Below, piece by piece: positions 9,432 to 19,247 of a stretch of 64,000 nucleotides of DNA. The DNA lies in contig CP091718.1 of the NCBI GenBank assembly GCA_022009675.1, positions 186,001-250,000 of the forward strand, read 5' to 3'. The stretch comes from Oscillospiraceae bacterium. GTDB lineage: Bacteria; Bacillota; Clostridia; Oscillospirales; CAG-272. Made by a program: the position numbers and the translations under genes. A model generated the notes under the pieces. It was not told the DNA's origin. It worked only from the letters and a program-made list of their open reading frames with translations, and ran no database searches. Position 1 is the stretch's first letter, and every line of letters starts with the position of its first letter.

Positions 9432-11129
9432 ATGAGCAACTCCTGGACTCTGCAAAGAGACACCGCCGTCCGCGTTCTGCGCCCGGAAGGTGCCGTGTAT
9501 GAGACTGCCGCCGCACAGCTTCTGCACTATCTGAACGCACTCTGCGGCATCACCGAGGCGCGGAGCCAGTCCGCACCCGCGATCATCCTGCGGACTGACC
9601 CTTCTATGCCGCCGGATGCCTTCCGGCTGGTTGTGCGGGGCAGCGACCTGCACCTTGTCGGGCAGAACGGACGCGGGGTGTTGTACGCCGTGTTCGCCCT
9701 TGCCGAGCGTTTCGGCTGCCGCTTCTTCGCCCATGACACCGAGGTGATCCCCCACCCGGCGGAGCTGTCTCTGCCTGACGGGTTGGATGTGACCGAGGCA
9801 TCCCCGTTTGCCTACCGCGACCTGTACTGGATCGGCACCACCGATCCGCTGACCGCCGTCAAGCTGCGCATCAACGGAACGGGACTGAAATCAGGTCAGC
9901 ACATCCGCCATCTGACAGCCGAAGTCGGCGGCGGCATCGGCTACGCCGGACCGCACTTCGTGCATACCTTCGACCTGCTGCTCCCGCCTGAAAAGTATTT
10001 CGCCGAACACCCCGAATACTACGCGCTGATCGACGGCAAACGGACTGCAAAGCACCTGTACAGTCAGCCCTGCCTGTCCAACCCCGATGTCCTGCGCATT
10101 ATGATCGAGGGCATCCGCTCGTGGCTCCGTGACAATCCGGAGGCGCGGCTGGTGTCGGTCTCGCAGAATGACAGCTTCGTCATCGGCTCCTACTGCACCT
10201 GCCCTGCCTGCCGGGCGGTCAACGAGGAGGAAGGCGCGCCTTCCGGCTCGCTGATCCGCTTTGTCAACGCTGTTGCAGAGGCACTGGAGCCGGAATTCCC
10301 GGAAGTCACCTTCGACACGCTGGCGTATCAGTACTCGACTCAGCCGCCCAAGCTGACGCATCCCCGGCACAATGTCGCCATCCGGATGTGTACCGGCGGT
10401 TGCTCCTCGCACCCGATCTCCGACTGCGCCAACAACGCCGGTTCGGCGGATGCCATCCGCGGCTGGTCGCAGATATGCCGTCAGCTGTATATCTGGGATT
10501 ATACCACGGACTTTGCCCAATACCTCAACCCGTATCCGAACTTCCAGACGTTGCAGGACAACATCCGCTTCTTCCGCGACCACAACGTCTGCGGCGTGTT
10601 CGAGCAGGGCAACTATAACGAAGGGCTGTCCGGCGAGTTCGGCGAGTTGCGTGCCTACCTGCTTGCCAATCTGCTCTGGAATCCCGAATTTGACGTAGAG
10701 TCCGGCACAGAGTCCTTCCTGAACGCCTACTACGGCGGCGGTGCGCCATATGTACGGCAGTATCTGACCTTCATCCGGGACAAGGTACGGGATGTTCATT
10801 TCAATCTGGTCATCAGCGCCGCCGCTCTCTGGAACGATCTCATTTCGGACGAAGAGCTTACCATGCTGGATCGCCTGTGGGCAGATGCCTACCGTGCCGC
10901 GCGCGAAGGCGGCGATGTCCCGGACGGCATTTCCTCCGCCCTGTGCGCCGCCCATGTGGAGCGCAGCGGGCTGTGCCACCGCTGGTTCAAGCTGGACGCC
11001 AAACGGGGTGAATTCTCCTATCCTGCCCGCTTTGATGCCCTCTGCGACCTCTTTTACCGTGACTGCCACCGCCTCGGCGTCACCCGCCTGACCGAAGGCG
11101 CGAACGTGCCGTGGGTTGAGGCGCAGTAA
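9432..11129 (+). CDS. DUF4838 domain-containing glycoside hydrolase-like protein
   Basis: Intact 565-residue protein without a signal peptide. The first 110 residues (to VIPHPAEL) form the small alpha/beta domain that precedes the barrel in GH20/GH67-type enzymes, with the LVGQNGRGVLYAVFALAERF motif. The rest matches DUF4838: HFVHTFDLLLPPEKYFAEHPEY, SVSQNDSFVIGSYCTCPAC, and FRDHNVCGVFEQGNYNEGLS. DUF4838 proteins are putative glycosidases of unproven substrate. GGAGG sits 7 nt before the ATG. It follows the GH99-like gene by 244 nt, separated by a MITE-like insertion, and is followed by a strong hairpin terminator. It is one of the few long genes here with no frame break. Confidence 0.82.
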   Translation: MSNSWTLQRDTAVRVLRPEGAVYETAAAQLLHYLNALCGITEARSQSAPAIILRTDPSMPPDAFRLVVRGSDLHLVGQNGRGVLYAVFALAERFGCRFFAHDTEVIPHPAELSLPDGLDVTEASPFAYRDLYWIGTTDPLTAVKLRINGTGLKSGQHIRHLTAEVGGGIGYAGPHFVHTFDLLLPPEKYFAEHPEYYALIDGKRTAKHLYSQPCLSNPDVLRIMIEGIRSWLRDNPEARLVSVSQNDSFVIGSYCTCPACRAVNEEEGAPSGSLIRFVNAVAEALEPEFPEVTFDTLAYQYSTQPPKLTHPRHNVAIRMCTGGCSSHPISDCANNAGSADAIRGWSQICRQLYIWDYTTDFAQYLNPYPNFQTLQDNIRFFRDHNVCGVFEQGNYNEGLSGEFGELRAYLLANLLWNPEFDVESGTESFLNAYYGGGAPYVRQYLTFIRDKVRDVHFNLVISAAALWNDLISDEELTMLDRLWADAYRAAREGGDVPDGISSALCAAHVERSGLCHRWFKLDAKRGEFSYPARFDALCDLFYRDCHRLGVTRLTEGANVPWVEAQ

Positions 11130-11140
11130 CCCGCTCTCCA

Positions 11141-11174
11141 TACCGCGCAATGCACAGTGAATGCCTTGGCGGTA
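11141..11174. repeat. Short intergenic repeat, TACCGCGCAATG ... GGCGGTA
   Basis: TACCGCGCAATG at 11141-11152 is followed 16 bases later by GCGGTA. Same core and end structure as the repeat at 1384-1435 and the element at 9184-9353. It sits 12 nt after the DUF4838 gene and just before its terminator. Confidence 0.45.
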
Positions 11175-11180
11175 TTATGA

Positions 11181-11217
11181 AAACGACCGCCATGCCGTCC
11201 CGGCATGGCGGTCGTTT
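11181..11217. terminator. Strong hairpin terminator
   Basis: Perfect 17-bp stem, AAACGACCGCCATGCCG (11181-11197) with its complement at 11201-11217, loop TCC, flanked by A and T runs so that it can act in both directions. It ends the DUF4838 transcript. Confidence 0.85.
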
Positions 11218-11311
11218 CCTGTTACGGATGCTTCAGAGGCGGAGACACCCCGAATGCGCCAAAAAAATAAATAAAATTGATTTTTGAAATTAAAAATCTT
11301 TATCAAATGCA

Positions 11312-11340
11312 TTGACAAAATGAATTTTATGTGCTATACT
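11312..11340 (+). promoter_or_regulatory. Promoter of the DUF2089 operon
   Basis: TTGACA (11312-11317) and TATACT (11335-11340), 17-nt spacer. A very A+T-rich block (11260-11330) lies upstream, unusual for this G+C-rich sequence and suitable as an UP element. Confidence 0.82.
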
Positions 11341-11413
11341 GCACGTAACGCAGGGCATCGCCCCCGGGAATCCGTGCCGGAGCGTCCCTGCCTGCCGAAA
11401 GGAGACGTACCGA

Positions 11414-11836
11414 ATGTACCGTATGCCACACAAGTGCCCCATCTGCGAGGGCAAGCTGACCGTCACGCAGTTGTCCTGCCCGACCTGCGGCTCCCGGCTG
11501 GAGGGAGAATTTTCCGGTTGCCGTTTCTGCGAGCTGTCCCAGGAGGAATCCCGCTTCCTTCTGACCTTCATCAAGAACCGGGGCAGTATCAAGGACGTGG
11601 AACGCGAAATGGGCGTATCCTACCCCACCGTCCGGGCGGCACTGGACGGGTTGATTGCATCGCTGGGGCTGAGCACACCCGATGCGCCCGAGCAGGACAA
11701 CCCCGCCGCACGGGCTGCGCAACCGGAAAACGCCGAAACGCCCGACAAGGCGCAGGCAAGGCGGGATATTCTGAATCTGCTTGCCCAGCACCGCATCACC
11801 GCCGCCGAAGCGGCATCCCGCCTGCGCGGACTGTAA
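11414..11836 (+). CDS. DUF2089 domain-containing regulator
   Basis: 140 residues. An N-terminal zinc ribbon (CPICEG ... CPTCGS, with a further C-RFC) leads into the DUF2089 motif FLLTFIKNRGSIKDVEREMG and SYPTVRAALDGLI, a helix-turn-helix that probably binds DNA. The C-terminal 35 residues, QARRDILNLLAQHRITAAEAASRLRG, resemble the short helical domain seen at the start of SHOCT-like/LiaX-type proteins. It is the first gene of an operon with a LiaF-like protein and a SHOCT-solenoid protein, so it is probably their regulator. GAAAGGAGACGTACCGA precedes the start. No frame break. Confidence 0.85.
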   Translation: MYRMPHKCPICEGKLTVTQLSCPTCGSRLEGEFSGCRFCELSQEESRFLLTFIKNRGSIKDVEREMGVSYPTVRAALDGLIASLGLSTPDAPEQDNPAARAAQPENAETPDKAQARRDILNLLAQHRITAAEAASRLRGL

Positions 11837-11884
11837 GTCACCAAAAAGACAGCCGTGCTGTCACATGAAAGGAAGGTATTCACC

Positions 11885-12663
11885 ATGAGTTACCGTTATT
11901 CCGATTACGACAAGATCTCCGGCGGCGCCGTCCGCAGGTACCTTGCACGCCTGTTCCTTGCCCTGTGCGTCATCGGCGTCGGCGTCGGGTACATTGGCAA
12001 TCAGGTCTCATTCCTGCCGTGGGAAAACTTCACGCTGTTCTTCCCCGGCTGGGGCTCCCTGTTCCTGATCGTACCTGCCGTCTATTTCCTGCTCCGCAAT
12101 CCGTGGTCGTGGTTCTGGGCACTGTGTCTGGGCGGCGGTGCGCTGATCCTCCTCTCCAAGCTGGACGTCCTGCCCATGCGGAAGGCACTGGTCGTTGTTC
12201 TGGGCGCTCTGCTGATTTTGATCGGACTGCGCATCCTGCTGAACCCGCTGTTCCGCCGTTGGAAGATGCGCCGGATGTACCGCCGTATGGAAAAATGGAC
12301 GCACTGGCTCCTTCTGCGGAAGTCAGTATGTCTGCCGGGGACGGAACAGACTACACGGTTCGCTTTGGCAGTCAGACTTACGATATGGCAGGAAAGAGCT
12401 TTACCAGCGCTACGCTGGAAGTTGCTTTCGGCGAGATGACCTTTGACCTGCGCGAGGCGTTGGTGCAGGACAATTCGGTGATTGATGCGAACTGCTCCTT
12501 CGGTCAGCTGACGATCCTGCTGCCGGCAGGCGTTCGGGCAGAGATCGCCCCCGTCTGCTCCTTCGGCGGCTGTGAGAACAAGCGCAAAAAGCCGAAGGAT
12601 GCCGGCACACCGACTGTGTATATCAATGTCTCCTGCTCTTTTGGAGAAGTTGAAGTAAAGTGA
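11885..12663 (+). CDS. LiaF-like membrane protein
   Basis: The N-terminal half has four predicted membrane helices (residues about 20-115): LFLALCVIGVGVGYIGNQ, LFFPGWGSLFLIVPAVYFLL, WFWALCLGGGALILL and ALVVVLGALLILIGLRILL. The C-terminal half has the LiaF/YvqF repeat signature, ATLEVAFGEMTFDLREA, ANCSFGQLTILLPAGV and VSCSFGEVEV, a small beta-helix. Family members sense or dampen cell-envelope stress signalling; no LiaRS two-component genes are in this window. The A run near 12291 is one base short (or two long), splitting the reading. Corrected length is about 259 residues. It follows the DUF2089 gene by 48 nt and precedes the SHOCT-solenoid gene by 59 nt. Confidence 0.82.
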
Positions 12664-12722
12664 CCGTTCCCCGGACAAAAAATCAAACACAGGAATGTGA
12701 GGAAGAAAGAGAGGTTCAGAAC

Positions 12723-14245
12723 ATGGGAAACAAATTGGAAATTCTGCAGCTGCTGGAAAACGGCAGCATTACGGCGGAGGAAGCCGAGCGGCTGCTGGAT
12801 ACCGCCGAGCACGAGGAGTTGGAAGCCTTCCGTCAGGAAATGCGCGAACAGATGGCTGCCATACAGAATGCGGCAGAGGATGCCCGGTGCGCCGCGGCTG
12901 ATGCCCGGTGTGCCGCCGATGAGGCAGAAGAGTACGCCGCCAATGCGGAGGACTTCGCCAACGCCGCAGAGGAATACCGGGACGACGACGATGATGACGA
13001 CGATGACGAGGATGACGGGACTTCCGGCATGAACGCCATGCAGTGGGAAGCATTCACCGGTGCCATGCAGGAAGCCGAAGAGGCGATGGGCATGGTGCAG
13101 AGCATTCTAGAGAGCCTGGGTGTGCAGGGAGTCAATGTCCGGGAGAAGTTCCGCGAGGGGATGAGGCAGGCGCAATCCGCCTCAGGAAGAAATGCATCGG
13201 CGAAGCGGGGACGGAACGGGAACGGTGACAGCCGCGGCAACGCGCCCTGCAACTGCACCCGGATCAACGATCAGCGCGTGACTCTGATACAGGACGCCGC
13301 CGAGCGGCAGGCTTGGTTTTCCCGGCGGGTAAACGACCGCCAGCGCCGCGAGGCAGACCGCAAGCGGCGGGAGCAGGATCGCAAATCCCGCGAAGCTGAC
13401 CGGCAACGGCGGGGGCTGAAGCGGCAGGGCGATGCGGAGTACACGCGTTCCCCTGCGGAATTTCGGTGAGGGGGATATCGTCCGACCCATCCGCGGAACA
13501 CTGACCGAGTGCGTGCAGGGGGACATTCTGGGTCCCGTATACGGCGACATAAACAGCACCGTGGAAGGCGACCTGCTGACCCGCGAGGTGCATGGGAACC
13601 TGCACGGAACGATCGGAGGGGACGTGCGTACCACACTGCTGGGGTACCTGGACGGCACGGTAGAAGGAGATTTCCAGGGTGTTCTCGACAGCGATCTGAC
13701 CGGCAGTATCGGCGGCGATATGTCCGGACGAATCATGGGTGACCTGCGCGGTTCCATAGGCGGAGACTATCAGAGCGATCTTCTGGATGGGAATCTGGAG
13801 GGCGCAGTCGGCGGCGATGTATGCGCGAGACAGCTGTGGGGTGACCTTTCCGGAACGGTCGGCGGAGATTTCGAAGGTCTGCTGGACGGCAACCTTTCCG
13901 GTTGCGTGGGGGGTGACTTCACGGGGACCGTGCTGGGTAACCTGACCGGCAACGTCGGCGGAGATTTCTGCGGCGTGCTGGACGGGGATCTCGACGGGGC
14001 TATCGGCGGAGATTTCAGCGGAAAAAAATTCTTGGCAGGCTGAGCGGTGCTATCGGCGGTGATCTGGAAGGCGACGTGGACGGCGATGTGGTCGGCACAG
14101 TCGGCGGCAACATCCAGGGAAACATCAACGGCGATATAGCGGAAGGCGCCAACATCGGCGGAGATATCCGGGGCGATGTCATGGGAGATGTCCGGGGCAC
14201 GTCGGCGGCACGATATACGGAAAAGTGTACGGCGTTGTTGTCTGA
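12723..14245 (+). CDS. SHOCT-like domain fused to a long Gly-Asp beta-solenoid (bactofilin-like)
   Basis: About 507 residues after correction. Residues 1-30 (NKLEILQLLENGSITAEEAE) are a SHOCT-like helical pair. An Ala/Glu-rich coiled segment, a nine-Asp run and a highly basic Arg-rich stretch follow. From about residue 250 to the end runs a regular repeat of about 16 residues, consensus GGDFxGxLxGDLxGxI, around 15 copies, as expected of a right-handed beta-solenoid; bactofilins have a similar coil length. No signal peptide. Frame breaks: extra T near 13462, A run near 14022 one short, G run near 14195 one short; the corrected end is YGKVYGVVV with TGA 14243-14245. Usual operon partners of DUF2089/LiaF genes carry DUF4097 domains; this solenoid replaces it. 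Function unknown. Confidence 0.75.
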
Positions 14246-14270
14246 AAGAACGAAATCGGAAAATAGCAAA

Positions 14271-14311
14271 GCGGCAAAAGCCGGGCGGAGATTCCGCCCG
14301 GCTTTTGCCGC
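14271..14311. terminator. Bidirectional terminator
   Basis: Perfect 18-bp stem GCGGCAAAAGCCGGGCGG (14271-14288) with complement 14294-14311 and loop AGATT. It lies between the convergent SHOCT-solenoid and sulfatase genes. Confidence 0.85.
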
Positions 14312-14344
14312 TTGACAGGCTGATTCAGTCAGTCCGTCCTTAGC

Positions 14345-16133
14345 CTATTCTTTATCCGCTCTGGATTCCAGATCCTCGTAGTCCTCACGTCCCATGATAT
14401 AGTCGATATAGAAATCGGATTTCTTTTCCAACTCGTCGTTCATGAAGGAAAGACCGTATGCCTCCGCCAGCGTAGGACGGTCAGAGAACAGGTTTGCACC
14501 CAGCCCCAGCCGGTCGCCCTCAATGGTAAAAGCCAGCCGCTGCCAGCATGGTGGGGAAGAAATCAAGCGCCGTAAAGGAGCGATTCTTGGTATTGGTTGT
14601 AGTCACGGCAGAGTTGAGGATCAGATTGTACCGCCCGCGCAGATCGGCGTCGCTCTTGTCGCAGAAGCTGTTTAGCATATTCACGTGGTCGCCGATGATG
14701 ACAACCGTGGTGTTTTCATAGAACGGCTGCTGCTTGACCCACTGCACGAACTCCACGATACTGCGGGCAGTGGTAGCGTATACGTTCTCCAGCTGACGGT
14801 CAAACGAGGTCACGCTTCCCTTGTACCCGTTTTCGGGATCCGCTTCATAGGTGTAACCGGTGAAGTGCGTGTCAATGGTGCTGATGAGCAAATGCCACGG
14901 CTGGTCGGAGGCGTCGCCCTCAAGCGTCAGGAACTTCTTAGCCACATCAAATGTGAATTCATCCGAGAAGCCCCACTCATTCGCCTGCGACTTGGGAATC
15001 GACATGCTGTAATAAGCTTCGGCGCCTGTCCGGAAACGCAGGTTCAGGGGATCCACGATCTCATAATTTCCATGGCAGGTGAAGTATTCCGCCACACCGC
15101 CGAAGGTGGTGCGGCAACCGGAAAGCAGCACATTGCGGTATCCGAAATCCCGCAGGACATCGCCCAGCGAGTATGCGCCTTTGAGGAAATTTTTGGAATG
15201 ATAGGAGTTGTTCATGCCGACCGGCACCTTGAAGGGGATGCCAGCCGTGTTGGCAATCAGCGAGGCGGTTGTCCACGTGCTGCCATAAGCATCCTGCGTG
15301 CCGCGCGTGCCGCCGTCGCTGGCGAAGAATATGGCATCCTCGTCAAACAGCATCCGGTACAGATCCGGAATGACATCATGCTCCCACGCACCGCCCTGCT
15401 CCCGCGTGAACATGGTGGTTTCCAACGATTCCACCTCGATCACCAGCAGGTTGCGGCGCTTTTCCGGCGCCTTGACCAAATAGTTCGGGTTCTTGTATCC
15501 ATTCCAGATGTCTTTATCCGTTGCCGGCGCCTCTGTCGCCGACTCACCGGTTACCGGCTCGTCACCGCCCGTAGCGGCAGTATCGTCGGAAAGCCGGGTA
15601 GACGTCCCGCGCGGATCCACATAATGGTCATGTATGAAATTGGATTCGCGGAACTGCGCCGCCACAAAGGTATAGACGCCGATCTGCTGAAATCCGATGC
15701 CGATCAGGATCACGAACACGGCGGCTGTAAACACCCATTTATGCCGGATGGGGTAGATCTGGATTTCCTTTTCCGCGCCAGACTTTCCGGCTTTGCGCCG
15801 GATCGTGCGGCGCTTGTGGAAAACGTCGTACTGGAGCAGCAGGAGCAGTGCGATCACGACAAGGCAGGGCGGACCGACGACAGCGGCTCCCTTCAGGAAC
15901 GTGCTGGATCCGGAATCCCCCGCGCCGTTGGACAGGTAGAACCACAGTTCCTCCAGCTTTTCGTTGGGGTAAACGGTATGCAGGTATATTGCCGTGCCGC
16001 AGGCGACCACCGGCAGGACGGTCAGAATCACGTGCAAACAGGTCAGCAGAATACGTCGCACAGACGGCTTTTCGCGCACCGTGTGATCCTCCTGCCGGCT
16101 GTCCCGGGTAGAGTTGTTGTTGTTGGGTTCCAA
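14345..16133 (-). CDS. LTA synthase/phosphoglycerol transferase family membrane sulfatase
   Basis: Alkaline-phosphatase superfamily enzyme, probably transferring glycerol phosphate or a related group onto an envelope polymer. Three N-terminal membrane helices (about residues 28-50, 80-100, 130-155) precede an extracellular linker and the sulfatase domain: NLLVIEVESLETTM (first metal ligands), GSTWTTASLIANTAGIPF (expected nucleophile Thr region) and VVIIGDHVNM (metal Asp-His). The start is TTG at 16133, 6 nt after GGAGGT; no ATG is better placed. One extra T near 14533 splits off the last 60 residues (TIEGDRLGLGANLFS to the end). About 595 residues. It is followed by a shared terminator and lies 44 nt downstream of thrS. 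Confidence 0.85.
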
Positions 16134-16177
16134 GGTAGTACCTCCGATTTTGGGTGTGATTTGTGAAGCGGATCCTG

Positions 16178-18113
16178 TCAGCGTGCTTTGGACGCAATCT
16201 CGCGCAGGGCATTCAGCATGAATTCCTCGGCAGGCACATCATTCGTCACCTCGCCCTTGCGGGAGCGGACCGAAACAGTCCCGGAGGCAACCTCCTTGCC
16301 GCCGACAACCAGCATATACGGAATCTTCTCCTGCTGGGCGGCGCGAATCTTATACCCGATTGTGTTGTTGCTCCTGTCGACCTCTACGCGCATACCGGCA
16401 GCCGCGTACTTGTCCGCCAGCTCCTGCGCGTAGGCAAGCTCGCCCTCTCCCATCGGCAGGACGCGCACCTGCACGGGCGCCATCCACATCGGCAGGGCGC
16501 CGGCATAGGTCTCCAGCAGGTAGGCAAGCGTCCGCTCGTAGCAGCCGAGCGAGGTACGGTGAATGATATACGGGTACTTCTCCTGTCCGTCGGAATCAAC
16601 GTAGGTCATGCCGAAGCGCTTTGCCAGCAGGAGATCAATCTGGATCGTGACCAGCGTGTCCTCCTTGCCGTAGACGTTGCGGTACTGGATGTCCAGCTTG
16701 GGACCGTAGAATGCCGCCTCGTCAATGCCGACCGTGTACTTGACGTGCAGGTCGTCCAGGATCTTCGCCATAAGTGCCTGGGACTCCTCCCACTGCTCGG
16801 GCGTACCCTCGTATTTGTTCTTGGGGTTGGCGGGATCCCACTGCGAGAAGCGGAAGGTGCATTTATCCAGCAGACCGACCGTATCAAGGCAGTATTTCGC
16901 CAAATCCAGACAGCCGCGGAACTCGTCCTCCAGCTGCTCGGGCTTGAGGATGTAGTGCCCCTCCGAGATCGTGAACTGACGCACGCGGATGAGTCCGTGC
17001 ATCTCGCCGGAATCCTCGTTGCGGAACAGCGTCGAAGTCTCGGTCAGCCGCATGGGCAGATCGCGGTAGGAGCGCTTCTTGTTCAGGTACACCTGATACT
17101 GGAAGGGGCAGGTCATGGGGCGCAGGGCAAAGCACTCCTTGGTTTCGTCGTAGGGGTCTCCCCAGCACGAACATCCCGTCCAGATAGTGATCCCAGTGAC
17201 CGGAAATCTTGTAGAATTCCCGCTTTGCCATCAGCGGTGTTTTGGTCAGCTGACAGCCGCGCGCCTGCTCGACATCCTCAACCCAGCGCTGAAGCGTCTG
17301 GATGACACGTGCGCCCTTGGGCATGATGATAGGCAGTCCCTGCCCGACCACATCCACCGTGGTGAAGTATTCCAGCTCACGCCCGATCTTGTTGTGATCC
17401 CGGCGCTTGGCGTCCTCCACGGCGGCAAGATAGTCGTTCAGCTCTTCCTTGGTGGGGAACGCCACGCCGTAAATGCGCTGCAGCACCTTGTTCTTCTGAT
17501 CGCCCTTCCAGTAAGCGCCGGTGCACTGCGTCAGCCGGAACGCCTTGACGGCGCCGGTCGAAAACAGGTGCGGTCCTGCGCACAGGTCGGTGAACTCGCC
17601 CTGCCTGTAAAAGCTGATGACTTCGCCCTCCGGCAATTCCTCAATCAGCTGCACCTTGTACGGCTCGTCGTGTTCCTGCATGAACGCAATCGCTTCGGCG
17701 CGGGGCAGTTCAAAGCGCTCGATCTTCTCGTTCTCCTTGACGATCTTCTTCATCTCCGCCTCGATATTGTGAAGGATATCGGGCGTGAAGGAAACATCGC
17801 TGTCAAAGTCATAGTAGAAGCCGTTCTCGATGGCGGGACCGATGGTCAGCTTGGTTTCCGGATACAGACGCTTGACCGCCTGCGCCAGGATATGCGAAGC
17901 TGTGTGGCGGAAAACGTGCTTCCCGTCCTCGTCCGCGAAGGTCAGCAGCTCGACGTCGGCATCGCCGTCCAGCATCTGCATCAGTGCGCAGAGCTTGCCG
18001 TTCACGTGCGCCGCCAGTACGGCACGACTGATGAGTCCCGCGGCGACTGCGGCATCATATACCGTCAGGGGCGCATCAAATTCCATTTGTGTGGATCCAA
18101 AATTGATTCTCAT
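16178..18113 (-). CDS. thrS: Threonine--tRNA ligase
   Basis: Class II aminoacyl-tRNA synthetase for Thr. The order is TGS domain (MRINFGSTQMEFDAPLTVYD), editing domain with HTASHILAQAVKRLYP and the zinc-type CAGPHL motif, catalytic core with GHWDHYLDGMF, RPMTCPFQ and motif 3 (TSLGCYERTLAYLLE), and the anticodon-binding domain ending IASKAR. About 644 residues, the normal length. One extra G in GGGG near 17159 shifts the frame between GMFVLG and DPYDETKE. The start is the ATG at 18113 after GGAGAGAAC. Expression is under the T-box upstream. Confidence 0.97.
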
Positions 18114-18156
18114 GGCTTTCTGTTCTCTCCTTGCTTCCGTTTCGGAAATATCAAAA

Positions 18157-18500
18157 CCCCGGAAAGCACTGCCCTGCGGCAGTGCTCTCCGGGGTGCATG
18201 ATCCAACGCTCCGGCGTCACCGCAAAGGGTGCGCCCGGACTGTACCATACACGGTTCCACCCGAAGGTTTCACTCGTATGCGGTTATGGGTATAGCAGGC
18301 GGCAGGCAAAAAGCCTGCTCCTGTCCGTGCGGGCGGTACGCGACCGGCGCATCCTGCGGGAAGGATCTCAGCAAGGGAACCAGGTTCCCTTCCCTCCTCT
18401 CTGTGCGCCGCGATTCCGGTCGGCTTGTTCCGCACGGGGGACACCGCTCACGGCGGCTGTCCGTACTGATTTTTCGGCAATCCCTGAGCATTCCGACGCT
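18157..18500 (-). promoter_or_regulatory. T-box riboswitch controlling thrS
   Basis: On the minus strand the leader has AGTA and GA-rich elements of Stem I (near 18470), an AGAGAGG block, and the invariant T-box sequence GGGTGGAACCGTG (18250-18262), which pairs with the acceptor end of uncharged tRNA to form the antiterminator. A terminator stem, CCCCGGAGAGCACTGCC / GGCAGTGCTTTCCGGGG followed by TTTT (18153-18194), comes next, then the thrS ribosome-binding site. Low charged tRNA-Thr should allow read-through. I did not fix the specifier codon by folding. Confidence 0.9.
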
Positions 18501-18550
18501 ACACCGCAGGAAAACGGCACAGCCCTCTGCCCCGGTCTGTCAAAGAGCGC

Positions 18551-18983
18551 TTACGCGCGCTTCTTCCGCTTCCGGTTATACTCGGAGCGGGGGTTGAGGA
18601 TATCGCGCCAATCCAGGTCGCCGCGATCCAGCGCCATAATCAGCACCTCTGCGGTGGCAATGTTGGTCGCCACGGGGATGTTGTACATATCACACATCCG
18701 CTGCAGCTCATTGTCCGACTCACTGTATGCAGAAGGTCTGGTGTCACGGAAATACAGGAGCACATCAATCTCGTTGTACGCGATGCGCGAAGCAATCTGC
18801 TGTTCCCCACCCTGCTCGCCGGTCAGCAGACGCTCGATCTGAAGTGCCGGTGGCTTCGGAAATATACTTTGCCGTTGTACTGGTGGCACACAGATTATGC
18901 TTGCTCAGAACACCGCAGTAGGCAATACAGAACTGCGTCATAAGCTCCATCTTCAGATCATGTGCGATTATTGCAATTTCCAT
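18551..18983 (-). CDS. mgsA: Methylglyoxal synthase family protein
   Basis: MGS-fold enzyme converting dihydroxyacetone phosphate to methylglyoxal and phosphate. The start MEIAIIAHDLKMELM (ATG 18983 after AGAGGGGG) matches MgsA, with ATSTTAKYISEATGL, TGEQGGEQQIASRI, YFRDTRPS and PVATNIATAEVLI following. An extra base near 18858 shifts the frame at ATGLQIERL. Compared with E. coli MgsA, the phosphate loop TGTTG reads TSTTA and the catalytic Asp of GGDQQ is Glu; the second Asp (FRD) is kept. So activity is likely but not certain. The C-terminus ends in a basic stretch, RKRKKRA. It has its own strong promoter. Confidence 0.8.
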
Positions 18984-19071
18984 TGGCAACCCCCTCTTTC
19001 CGTCCCAAGTCGGTCCATGTACCCACACGGACGTCTTTCCGCGAAGTGGGCATACTCCCACTCTTGACGGT

Positions 19072-19100
19072 ATTATAGCATAAGTGTCGCCCATTGTCAA
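19072..19100 (-). promoter_or_regulatory. Promoter of mgsA
   Basis: TTGACA (19095-19100) and TATAAT (19072-19077) on the minus strand, 17-nt spacer; both boxes are perfect consensus. Confidence 0.88.
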
Positions 19101-19151
19101 TAATATATACAAAAATTTCGTGTATTTGCTTCTTTGTGAAAAAAAGGCGGC

Positions 19152-19179
19152 TTGCTTTTTGAGTCGTTTCCCGTATAAT
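19152..19179 (+). promoter_or_regulatory. Promoter of glyA
   Basis: TTGCTT (19152-19157) and TATAAT (19174-19179), 16-nt spacer, about 70 nt before the glyA start; divergent from the mgsA promoter. Confidence 0.7.
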
Positions 19180-19247
19180 AATATGGTGTAACGTCCGTCT
19201 CTCTGCCGGAGCCGGAACAGGACAAAAATCTGAAAGGAAGTTGTATC

